Origin: Oscillatoriaceae cyanobacterium M33_DOE_052
GTDB lineage: Bacteria > Cyanobacteriota > Cyanobacteriia > Cyanobacteriales > Laspinemataceae
Length of the DNA stretch: 64,000 bases
NCBI GenBank assembly: GCA_015296065.1
Contig: DVDU01000071.1
Span: 1-64,000 of the forward strand
Direction of reading: 5' to 3'
The position numbers were made by a program, and so were the translations under genes. Each line of letters starts with the position of its first letter. Position 1 is the first letter of the stretch. Shown here in pieces: positions 17,850 through 24,523 of the stretch. The notes below the pieces were generated by a model. The model made no database searches, was not told the origin of the DNA, and worked only from the letters and a program-made list of their open reading frames with translations.

Positions 17850-18317
17850 ATGGCTGAAGACAAAACCCCAGCAGAAGCAAAGACCGCCCAAGCTCCCCCT
17901 GCGGAGAGCGCCAAAGCTGCCGAAAAAAAAGCTAAGCCCCCAGCATTAGAGGAAAAGCCTTTTGCCGACTTCATCCATCAGGACTATTTGCCTGCGCTCA
18001 AGAAGGCTTTGAGCAATCAAGGGATCGAGGATCTGGAGGTGACTTTGCAAAAGCAAAAGTTGCCGATGGCCGGTAATGGGTCAAACTCGGAGTGTTGGCA
18101 AGTGATTGGCAAGTGGCTGGCGGGCAAACGTCAGTTTAATGTCTATTTTCCCAAAGCTGATATTCAAGGCCAGAGGGCTTTTTCCTGCTCTAGTTGGGGG
18201 GCAAAGCCCAGCACGATCGAACCGTTTTTAATCGACGAACGTAAAATTACCCTGGAATTGTTGGTTTTTGGAGTCATCCAGCGTTTGAACGCTCAAAAGT
18301 GGCTGGCTCCCAATTAA
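17850..18317 (+). CDS. DUF2996-like cyanobacterial protein
   Basis: 155 residues. The first 45 or so residues are Ala/Lys/Pro/Glu-rich and probably disordered (AKAAEKKAKPPALEEKP). A compact domain follows (PFADFIHQDYLPALKKALSN, GIEDLEVTLQKQKL, CWQVIGKWLAGKRQFNVYF, KITLELLVFGVIQRLNAQKW) that resembles the cyanobacteria- and plastid-specific DUF2996 family. That assignment is from memory and moderately sure. The protein appears soluble. A rho-independent terminator follows immediately, so this gene probably ends a transcript. Confidence 0.75.
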   Translation: MAEDKTPAEAKTAQAPPAESAKAAEKKAKPPALEEKPFADFIHQDYLPALKKALSNQGIEDLEVTLQKQKLPMAGNGSNSECWQVIGKWLAGKRQFNVYFPKADIQGQRAFSCSSWGAKPSTIEPFLIDERKITLELLVFGVIQRLNAQKWLAPN

Positions 18318-18326
18318 TGAACAATG

Positions 18327-18376
18327 GAGGCACCGGAGCGCTATTTGCTCTTTGTGCCTCTTTATTCTCTTTTTTG
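18327..18376 (+). terminator. Rho-independent terminator after the DUF2996-like gene
   Basis: GAGGCAC (18327-18333) pairs with GTGCCTC (18354-18360); the inner GGAGC/GCTC pairing extends the hairpin. It is followed by TTTATTCTCTTTTTT. It lies 10 nt after the stop at 18317 and directly before the 3' end of the convergent gene at 18378. Confidence 0.8.
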
Positions 18377-18377
18377 T

Positions 18378-19412
18378 CTAAATCAATCCTAGCAGAAATA
18401 TAAAACTATTGAAAAATAATTTAAGCGTCAATGCTACGATAAAAATGTTAATTGATACTACAAAAATGAAGGTAATTATTCCCAATAAAAATAAGTTAAA
18501 TCTATGAATATCAGGGGCAATTAGATTTTTTCTATAAGCAATTTTTGTTTGATTATTTAGATAATTTTCTACAAATTTCTGGCCTGATTTAACATGAGGA
18601 AAATAAACGACTATTGGGTCGTATTTTTGGGTTCTGATGATTAAACCATTGGGGGCACAAGAAATATTAGTAATTGTCTTTAAGTTGAAAATAAATATTT
18701 TTTGCGCTAGGGGATTAAAGGGGGGAAACCCAAAGCAAGCTAGGTATTTTTCTGTGAGAAGTAAGGCGGCTAGCTCACCCTTGTATTCGACGCTAGTGGC
18801 GCCGATAACCAGGCCGTAAGCGGGAGCAAAATTGAGGTAGGATTTGGCCAGCTTGGGAATCAGGTAGTAATAAGCGAGATTTAATTTGCCCTGGGGGGGA
18901 AATACTCCCACTGCGTAGAGCAAATTCTCCGCTTCTTCTGGGGTAGCGGAGAATTCTAGCGATAGGGATGATTCGGGGGGCGGTTCTGGTGGGGATGGGA
19001 GGGGTTTTTTGCTGGTTTGGCGCTGCCTGATGTTGGGCCGTGAGTCAAGGTTGGGTTTGGCCTGGGTCGCAGAGGGGGCGGAAAGCTGGGGTGTGGAGCC
19101 AACCTGAACTTGAGTGGGAGAACCAAGGTTAAATTCTTCCTCCCAATTGGGGGAGGAGCTGCCAGCGGCAAGACCTGCCACTGTCAGGGATTGAATGGAT
19201 GGGGCGCCCAAGGCGATCGTCCCTTGATGGATGAAAGGGGCGAAGATTTTTTGGCTGGGAACTTTGGCGGCTGACAAGGTGACATACAGATGTCCGTTGG
19301 TCAACTTGACAGTCGCCGTGATGCCTTTTGGCTGTAATGAGCGGTTAATCAGCGCCGCGATCGCTTCCGCATCTCCCTGTTTGGCCAGGTTCAGGATTTG
19401 AGGCTTAGTCAT
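18378..19412 (-). CDS. Membrane protein, second gene of a paralogous operon
   Basis: 344 residues. The N-terminal module (LAKQGDAEAIAALINRSLQP, ITATVKLTNGHLYVTL) is shared with the proteins at 2372 and 19413. A Ser/Pro-rich linker (about 100-150) leads to a middle domain (AENLLYAVGVFPPQGKLNLA...) and a C-terminal hydrophobic region with two helices from about residue 305 (FNLFLLGIITFIFVVSINIF, LTLKLFFNSFIFLLGLI). The start ATG (19412-19410) directly abuts the stop codon of the upstream gene, so the two are translationally coupled. The function is not recognised. The middle domain, with its Tyr/Phe-rich strands, may bind ligand or lipid, but this is speculative. Confidence 0.78.
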   Translation of the reverse strand: MTKPQILNLAKQGDAEAIAALINRSLQPKGITATVKLTNGHLYVTLSAAKVPSQKIFAPFIHQGTIALGAPSIQSLTVAGLAAGSSSPNWEEEFNLGSPTQVQVGSTPQLSAPSATQAKPNLDSRPNIRQRQTSKKPLPSPPEPPPESSLSLEFSATPEEAENLLYAVGVFPPQGKLNLAYYYLIPKLAKSYLNFAPAYGLVIGATSVEYKGELAALLLTEKYLACFGFPPFNPLAQKIFIFNLKTITNISCAPNGLIIRTQKYDPIVVYFPHVKSGQKFVENYLNNQTKIAYRKNLIAPDIHRFNLFLLGIITFIFVVSINIFIVALTLKLFFNSFIFLLGLI

Positions 19413-20519
19413 TTATTGCCCCTTGATCAGCGCCATTTGCTCGGCGAATAGAGCGTATGCCTCATACCGCCCGATTCGGTCTTGAGCAATATCATATCTG
19501 GAGTCTTCCGGCGGCACCTTGGCCATCTCCTGACTCGCTTCACGCCAGAGAGTGGCAATCTGTTGCCAATCATCGGCTGATTCTGCCTGCTGGGTCTGTT
19601 CCCAGGCTTGATTGGCTTTTCTCACAGCCTGAATCAATTCCACAGAGGTTTGCCCTGTGGTGGGGGTGGTGGCTGGAGCAGCGGCTGTGGGTGTTGCCGC
19701 TGGAGTCGGTGGTGGCGCAGGAGTCGCCGTCGCCGTCGCTGTGGGTGTTGCCGCTGGAGTCGGTGGTGGCGCAGGAGTCGCCGTCGCCGTCGCTGTGGGT
19801 GTTGCCGCTGGAGTCGGTGGTGAAGCAGGAGTCACCGCCGCCGTCGCTGTGGGTGTTGCTGCCGGAGTCGGCGTTGAGTCTGGTGGGGTTTCGGCGCCTT
19901 CTTGGGGCAAAAAGGGCAAGTAAGAACGCAAACCGGGGAGGAAAAAGAAGGCCGCGCCACCAAGAGCGAGGAGCAGCAGGAGCAACAGCAGTAGCACTAG
20001 GGGCAATTGGCTTTTGGATTTTGGCTTCTGCGGCTTTTCTTTGTCGGCGATGTCATCGTCGTTGTCTTCTTGGTATTCGTCGCCGTCTTCTTCGTCTTCT
20101 ACATCATCATCCAGGGGCATGTCATCGTCAAAGGGCATATCCTCATCCCCTTCGGGGTTGTGATATTCGTCTTGACTCATCTGCTCTGCCGCATCGATAA
20201 TTTCATCGGGAGGGTTCTCTAGATCTACTGTTTCCTGCCATGAGGTGGCTTTACTGCCCTTCTGACGACCGCCAATTTTGGCATTAGAGATGCCATCAAT
20301 TCCTAAGCTGACGAGGGCAGCGTGTAGGAAGGGGACGATCGTTCCAGCATGGGGGACTTCCTCGGACTCAACCAAGAGGAGGAGAGAGCCATTGCTGACA
20401 CGGGCTTGGGAGGTGAGTCCTTGGGGTTCGATAATATGGTTGATGACGGCGGCGATCGCCTTTGGATCACCCTGTCTGGCGTCTTCCTTGAGATGCGTAG
20501 GTGCGTTAGCTAGGGTCAT
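19413..20519 (-). CDS. Membrane protein with Thr/Pro/Ala repeats, first gene of the paralogous operon
   Basis: 368 residues from the ATG at 20519 (MTLANAPTHLKEDARQGDPK). An upstream in-frame ATG at 20627 adds a non-homologous leader. Order: shared N-terminal module (about 1-90); an Asp/Glu-rich acidic stretch (about 130-170); a Lys/Pro segment; one leucine-rich transmembrane helix (LPLVLLLLLLLLLALGGAAF); a linker with three to four tandem 75-bp repeats encoding TPAATPTATATATPAPPP; and a C-terminal helical domain shared with the 2372 protein. It is probably bitopic with an extracytoplasmic C-terminus. The near-identical DNA repeats (about 19690-19870) suggest copy number may vary. The function is unknown. 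Confidence 0.78.
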   Translation of the reverse strand: MTLANAPTHLKEDARQGDPKAIAAVINHIIEPQGLTSQARVSNGSLLLLVESEEVPHAGTIVPFLHAALVSLGIDGISNAKIGGRQKGSKATSWQETVDLENPPDEIIDAAEQMSQDEYHNPEGDEDMPFDDDMPLDDDVEDEEDGDEYQEDNDDDIADKEKPQKPKSKSQLPLVLLLLLLLLLALGGAAFFFLPGLRSYLPFLPQEGAETPPDSTPTPAATPTATAAVTPASPPTPAATPTATATATPAPPPTPAATPTATATATPAPPPTPAATPTAAAPATTPTTGQTSVELIQAVRKANQAWEQTQQAESADDWQQIATLWREASQEMAKVPPEDSRYDIAQDRIGRYEAYALFAEQMALIKGQ

Positions 20520-20579
20520 GGGGTAGTGCAGATGTTTGAATAATCTTAGATTTGAGAATACCCACTTTCTGCGAGTAAG

Positions 20580-20640
20580 TCCAAAGGTCATTCGTCCAAA
20601 GGTGATCGGACAAGTGACTAGGGACAAGTGACTAGGGATA
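20580..20640. repeat. GTCATTCGTCC / GGACAAGTGACTAGG tandem repeats
   Basis: Three tandem GGACAAGTGACTAGG-type units lie upstream of the operon at 20519. The same heptamer-based family occurs at 17582-17672, 31341-31430, 33068-33165, 34431-34495, 44304-44398, 53361-53460 and 54820-54905. Confidence 0.85.
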
Positions 20641-20707
20641 AATGGGCTCCGTCAGGGAGGCGGCTGGGTGTAGCACCAAGCCCCTCAAGGCTGCCTTTGG
20701 TTCCCCT

Positions 20708-20911
20708 CTAATCTACAACCTTTAGTAAGCCTTGGCGCAGACCATCAAAAACCCGATCGATGTGAGAGCGATCGGTGGCGCTGAGGGCATCCTTAGATAG
20801 CAGCGCTGACATGAACATTTGCTGATCGGCCCGGGTGATGCAGCGAGTGGCAAAAATGCGGTTGACTATTTGCTCAATACCGCGTTCCGGTAGATGCGTA
20901 TTCACGTACAT
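20708..20911 (-). CDS. Small conserved cyanobacterial protein (67 aa)
   Basis: 67 residues (MYVNTHLPERGIEQIVNRIF, ITRADQQMFMSALLSKDALS, HIDRVFDGLRQGLLKVVD). Entirely helical, with no signal or transmembrane segment. It resembles a widespread small cyanobacterial hypothetical with the ITRADQQ..MSALLSKD core; this is recognised from memory, not searched. The function is unknown. A structured 85-nt element lies about 40 nt upstream and could be its leader. The gene is followed by repeats. Confidence 0.7.
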   Translation of the reverse strand: MYVNTHLPERGIEQIVNRIFATRCITRADQQMFMSALLSKDALSATDRSHIDRVFDGLRQGLLKVVD

Positions 20912-20950
20912 GAGATCCCAACAAAGTCCCTATCCATCCAGTTGTGCAAT

Positions 20951-21035
20951 GTGCTTTCCTGTCCAATGCGGTGTTTATGTCTGATTGGCGAACCGAATGC
21001 CAAGACTTACTCCCCTTTGTCAGGTGAGAAAGCAC
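20951..21035 (-). promoter_or_regulatory. Predicted structured RNA leader of the 67-aa gene
   Basis: On the minus strand an 85-nt segment starts GTGCTTTC and ends GAAAGCAC (perfect 8-bp closing stem). Inside it, CTG and CAA pair with TTG and CAG. An inner stem GTC-TTGGC pairs with GCCAA-(TCA)-GAC around the loop ATTCGGTTC. The result is one long rod with internal loops, ending about 40 nt before the gene at 20911. It could be a cis-regulatory leader or a small RNA; no known family was recognised. Confidence 0.4.
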
Positions 21036-21289
21036 AATTCTACATCCATAATACCCCTTCCCCCCGGGCAAGCTGAGTGGCTAGCCCCCACAGGGGTTAG
21101 ACTTTTTTCGTCCCACCCTGGTTTTAGTTGGCCCCACACATGATGGTCACAGAATCACCCACGGGCTGTATCCCGCCAGCTACACCCCCCAAGCCGCCAT
21201 CTTGGGGGCAGAGTCAAACCCTGAGTGATCCATTATTCACCAGCGCATAGCTCCACTAGACTGGCATGGCCACAGACCGCTACCGTTCT
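21036..21289. other. Non-coding gap with a terminator-like hairpin
   Basis: No gene is visible. At about 21081-21108 CTAGCCCC-CACA-GGGGTTAG is followed by ACTTTTTT on the plus strand, a plausible rho-independent terminator. No plus-strand gene ends nearby, so it would have to serve an unseen transcript. The 3' end of the secreted-protein gene begins at 21290. Confidence 0.45.
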
Positions 21290-21952
21290 TCAGTTGGCAC
21301 CGGTATTGAGCATTTTGATCACCCGTGCGTCCAGTTTCCGCGCCACTTCGGGGGCTGGTATCACCGGGGTTTCCTCGTTGAGATACATCACAAACACAAA
21401 CGCCCCCACCACATCCCGGCGAAAGGCAATAATGTCCAACCGCGCTGGTACTCCTTCGAGATCCACATCTAAGCTAACGCCGCCCACGCTATTGCCGATA
21501 TTATTTAGGTTGGTTAAAGGTTGCTGGCGCTTGATTTCTGTCTGTCCGAGTCCCTCGGTGAGTAAGGCTTGAAGGACTTCCGGTTGATTCAAGGTGCGAT
21601 CGAAGTCTTGCTGTTCAGCGGCGGATTGAATCTGAGTGGTAATACCCATGACCAGCTCAAAGTTGTTGGCATCCATAAAAGCAAAGACGCTGGCCACCTT
21701 AAAATCTTCTTGGGTGAGATCTTGGCGGAGCTGTTCGAGATCCGTCGGTGGCATCGCTTCAAAACTGTTGGGCAAATCCTGTAGAGTCAGAACTAAATCG
21801 GAAAAATTCGTTGTTTGCGCTAGTAGGTTGATGCGGGGAGATTGTCCCGGTTCACTGGTCTGGAACGCTTCTAGCTGAGCTGCCGCAGGCGTCTGAGCGA
21901 GGAGCGCCACGCTCAACAGGCAGACTGGAACAAACGGCATTTTCTGGAGCAT
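21290..21952 (-). CDS. Secreted hypothetical protein
   Basis: 220 residues with a clear N-terminal signal peptide (MPFVPVCLLSVALLAQTPAAA, cleavage probably after AAA or AAAQ). The mature part (FSDLVLTLQDLPNSFEAM, FKVASVFAFMDANNFELVMG, LTEGLGQTEIKRQQPL, DIIAFRRDVVGAFVFVMYL) looks like a compact alpha/beta fold of cyanobacterial origin. No family is recognised. It is probably periplasmic or lumenal, and no transmembrane segment other than the signal is visible. It is a stand-alone gene with repeat-containing gaps on both sides. Confidence 0.75.
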   Translation of the reverse strand: MLQKMPFVPVCLLSVALLAQTPAAAQLEAFQTSEPGQSPRINLLAQTTNFSDLVLTLQDLPNSFEAMPPTDLEQLRQDLTQEDFKVASVFAFMDANNFELVMGITTQIQSAAEQQDFDRTLNQPEVLQALLTEGLGQTEIKRQQPLTNLNNIGNSVGGVSLDVDLEGVPARLDIIAFRRDVVGAFVFVMYLNEETPVIPAPEVARKLDARVIKMLNTGAN

Positions 21953-22434
21953 TAGTCAAAAATCCTTTTCCCCTGCGGGGAAGCTAGAGTCGGGTTCACT
22001 CCATCATAGGCGAAGCCAACCCTCGGTTTCCGATCTCACCGACGCGATCGGATCCACCCTAGTGCCTTTCCCCAGAGGGTGGATGGGGGGATTATGCGGT
22101 TTGATATCAAGTCCGGGGACATCCCAAGCTGGTTTTTTCAGGCAGTTCTCCCCTGCCAAAGTGCTAAAGTGCCCCATTATTTATTCCCCAACGAAGCCAT
22201 CGGACTTGATATGAGGTCAACAGTGGGAGGCAATATTCTTCCCCATCTTCCCACCCTTCCTCACCTTCCCCACCCGTTCCCCCACCAGATGCGAGCAAAA
22301 ATCCTGCCCATCATCGTCACCATTTCACAAATTGCCCCCAGAGAATTCGCTATACCATCCCGTTTCAGCCTAAAATCTTAAAATACTGTAAACTTCCCCC
22401 AAGCCTGCGCAAACCTATCAATCCCACAATCACT
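21953..22434. other. Gap upstream of the branching enzyme, with an inverted-repeat element
   Basis: No gene is seen. An element with arms TTGATATCAAGTCCG (22102-22116) and CGGACTTGATATGA (22201-22214) sharing 12 paired bases is related to the one at 5480-5563. A C/T-rich tract CCCCATCTTCCCACCCTTCC lies at about 22240-22285. The promoter for the gene at 22435 is presumably in the last 150 bp. Confidence 0.6.
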
Positions 22435-24024
22435 ATGGCTATTGGCTACGTTGCCTTGGTTCTTCACGCCCATTTGCCCTTCGTCCGGCACCCAGAAAGC
22501 GACTACGTTCTAGAAGAAGAATGGCTTTATGAAGCCATCACCGAAACATACATTCCATTATTGAAGGTATTTGAAGGATTAAAACGGGACGGCATTGATT
22601 TCAAAATCACCATGAGCATGACCCCGCCCCTGGTGTCTATGCTCCGTGACCCCCTACTGCAAGAGCGGTACGACCAACACCTCGCTAAACTCGAGGAGCT
22701 GACCGCCCAAGAAATTGAACACAACGAACATAACGGCCACATCCGCTACCTGGCAGAGCATTACGCCACCGAGTTTCGCGAAGCCCGGGAAATCTGGGAG
22801 CGCTATCAATGCGACCTGGTAACAGCTTTTAAGCAATTCCAAGATAGTAATAACCTGGAAATCATCACCTGCGGTGCCACCCACGGCTATTTACCGCTGA
22901 TGAAGATGTACCCCCAATCAGTCTGGGCGCAACTCCAGGTCGCCTGTCAGCACTACGAAGAAAACTTTGGCCGTCCACCCAAGGGGATCTGGTTGCCGGA
23001 ATGTGCCTACTATGAAGGATTGGAAAGGATGGTGGCGGATGTGGGGTTGCGCTACTTCCTCACGGACGGTCATGGGATCCTTTACGCTCGTCCCCGTCCC
23101 CGTTTTGGTGGCTACGCTCCCATCTTCACCGAAACTGGTGTGGCGGTTTTTGGCCGAGACCACGAATCCTCCCAGCAGGTCTGGTCTAGTGAAGTAGGAT
23201 ATCCTGGTGCGGCAGAATACCGGGAATTTTACAAAGATTTGGGGTGGGAAGCAGAATACGAATACATTAAACCCTACATCATGCCCAACGGCCAGCGGAA
23301 AAACACTGGCATTAAGTACCACAAAATTACTGGTCGCGGCTTGGGGTTAGGTGACAAGCAGCTATATGACCCCTACTGGGCACGAGAAAAAGCGGCGGAA
23401 CATGCGGGGAATTTCATGTTTAACCGATCGCGCCAAGTCGAACACCTCTACGGCATCATGCAGCGCCCCCCCATCATCGTTTCTCCCTACGACGCCGAGC
23501 TATTCGGTCACTGGTGGTATGAAGGCCCCTGGTTCATCGATTATCTATTCCGCAAGTCCTGGTACGACCAAGGCAGCTATCAGATGACCCACTTAGCAGA
23601 CTATCTGCGCGCTCATCCCACCCAGCAAGTCTGCCGTCCCTCTCAGTCTAGCTGGGGTTACAAAGGATTCCACGAATACTGGCTCAATGAAACCAACACC
23701 TGGATTTACCCCCACCTGCACAAAGCCACAGAACGGATGATCGAGCTAAGCAAGCGGGACCCAGCAGACGAATTAGAAGAGCGCGCCCTCAATCAAGCCG
23801 CCCGCGAATTGTTGTTGGCACAATCTTCCGACTGGGCCTTTATTATGCGCACCGGCACAATGGTTCCTTATGCCGTGCGGCGAACCCGTTCTCACCTGAT
23901 GCGGTTCTACAAACTGTTTGAAGACATCAACGTCGGGAAAATCGACTCCGGCTGGCTGGAAAAAGTCCAGGCTATTGATAACATCTTCCCCAACATCAAC
24001 TACCGCGTCTATCGCCCCCTCTAA
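22435..24024 (+). CDS. GH57 family 1,4-alpha-glucan branching enzyme
   Basis: 529 residues. It is expected to introduce alpha-1,6 branches into glycogen by intramolecular chain transfer, in the cytoplasm. The sequence follows the family closely: VLHAHLPFVRHPE at the start (GH57 conserved region 1), GATHGYLPL, the nucleophile region IWLPECAYYE (Glu at about 189), the acid/base region SPYDAELFGHWWYEGPWF (Asp near 353), and a C-terminal helical region with RDPADELEERALNQAARELL. The length matches the family (about 520-530). Cyanobacteria commonly also carry a GH13 GlgB; none is in this window. The gene appears complete and monocistronic. Confidence 0.92.
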   Translation: MAIGYVALVLHAHLPFVRHPESDYVLEEEWLYEAITETYIPLLKVFEGLKRDGIDFKITMSMTPPLVSMLRDPLLQERYDQHLAKLEELTAQEIEHNEHNGHIRYLAEHYATEFREAREIWERYQCDLVTAFKQFQDSNNLEIITCGATHGYLPLMKMYPQSVWAQLQVACQHYEENFGRPPKGIWLPECAYYEGLERMVADVGLRYFLTDGHGILYARPRPRFGGYAPIFTETGVAVFGRDHESSQQVWSSEVGYPGAAEYREFYKDLGWEAEYEYIKPYIMPNGQRKNTGIKYHKITGRGLGLGDKQLYDPYWAREKAAEHAGNFMFNRSRQVEHLYGIMQRPPIIVSPYDAELFGHWWYEGPWFIDYLFRKSWYDQGSYQMTHLADYLRAHPTQQVCRPSQSSWGYKGFHEYWLNETNTWIYPHLHKATERMIELSKRDPADELEERALNQAARELLLAQSSDWAFIMRTGTMVPYAVRRTRSHLMRFYKLFEDINVGKIDSGWLEKVQAIDNIFPNINYRVYRPL

Positions 24025-24153
24025 TCGCTTCACCATCCGATAGATAATTATTATTCCTAACGGTTGGCAGGTCACTGTCAACCGTTATCTATTCAGCCCC
24101 ACCACCCCATACCCATATGCTAAACTCTAGATAACTGTTCTAACTTAACTACA

Positions 24154-24444
24154 ATGAAACGTGACCATGTACTGGCAATTTTAGCCGCTCACCGCGACCA
24201 GTTAACCGCCTTGGGCGTAAAATCATTAAACCTATTCGGTTCCGTCGCCCGGGATGAAGCCGGCCCCGACAGTGATGTTGACTTTTTAGTAGAGTTTGAT
24301 CGACCAGGCGGTCTCTTTCAACTGTTCCGCGTCCAATACTACTTAGAGGATATCTTGGGTTGTGAGGTAGATTTGGGTACCGAAGCCGCTTTGAGAAAAC
24401 ATTTGCGCGAACCAGTATTAAAGGAGGTTATCCGTGCCTTATAG
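24154..24444 (+). CDS. MNT-type nucleotidyltransferase (antitoxin of a MNT/HEPN pair)
   Basis: 96 residues. A minimal nucleotidyltransferase domain with the motif GSVARDEAGPDSDVDFLVEF, i.e. GS-x10-DxD for metal/NTP binding, plus a C-terminal acidic residue in CEVDLGT. In MNT/HEPN modules this protein AMPylates and silences the HEPN RNase toxin (established for the family). The next frame begins at 24434, overlapping the 3' end with an AAGGAGG ribosome-binding site upstream, but encodes only the first 20 or so residues of the HEPN partner. The enzyme itself looks intact and may be a relic. Confidence 0.85.
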   Translation: MKRDHVLAILAAHRDQLTALGVKSLNLFGSVARDEAGPDSDVDFLVEFDRPGGLFQLFRVQYYLEDILGCEVDLGTEAALRKHLREPVLKEVIRAL

Positions 24445-24523
24445 AGAATGGCCTCTCAGGATTCAAGATATCATCGAAGCTGTGGAACCGTTTATTATTC
24501 CCCCAAGGCAGCACAACCATTAG
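24434..24523 (+). pseudogene. Truncated HEPN (DUF86) toxin remnant
   Basis: The GTG at 24434 opens a 29-residue frame beginning VPYREWPLRIQDIIEAVE, which is the typical HEPN/DUF86 N-terminus, and then diverges to FIIPPRQHNH-stop. Intact HEPN partners are about 110-140 residues and carry an R-x4-6-H catalytic motif, absent here. Homology ends near 24487, at the 3' end of the convergent exoprotein gene (24495). A deletion or rearrangement joining the two is therefore likely. Confidence 0.75.

Noticed and set aside
19457-20200. A 247-codon plus-strand frame over the membrane-protein operon
   Set aside because: It is the complement of the Thr/Pro repeat gene and shows no protein-like features of its own.
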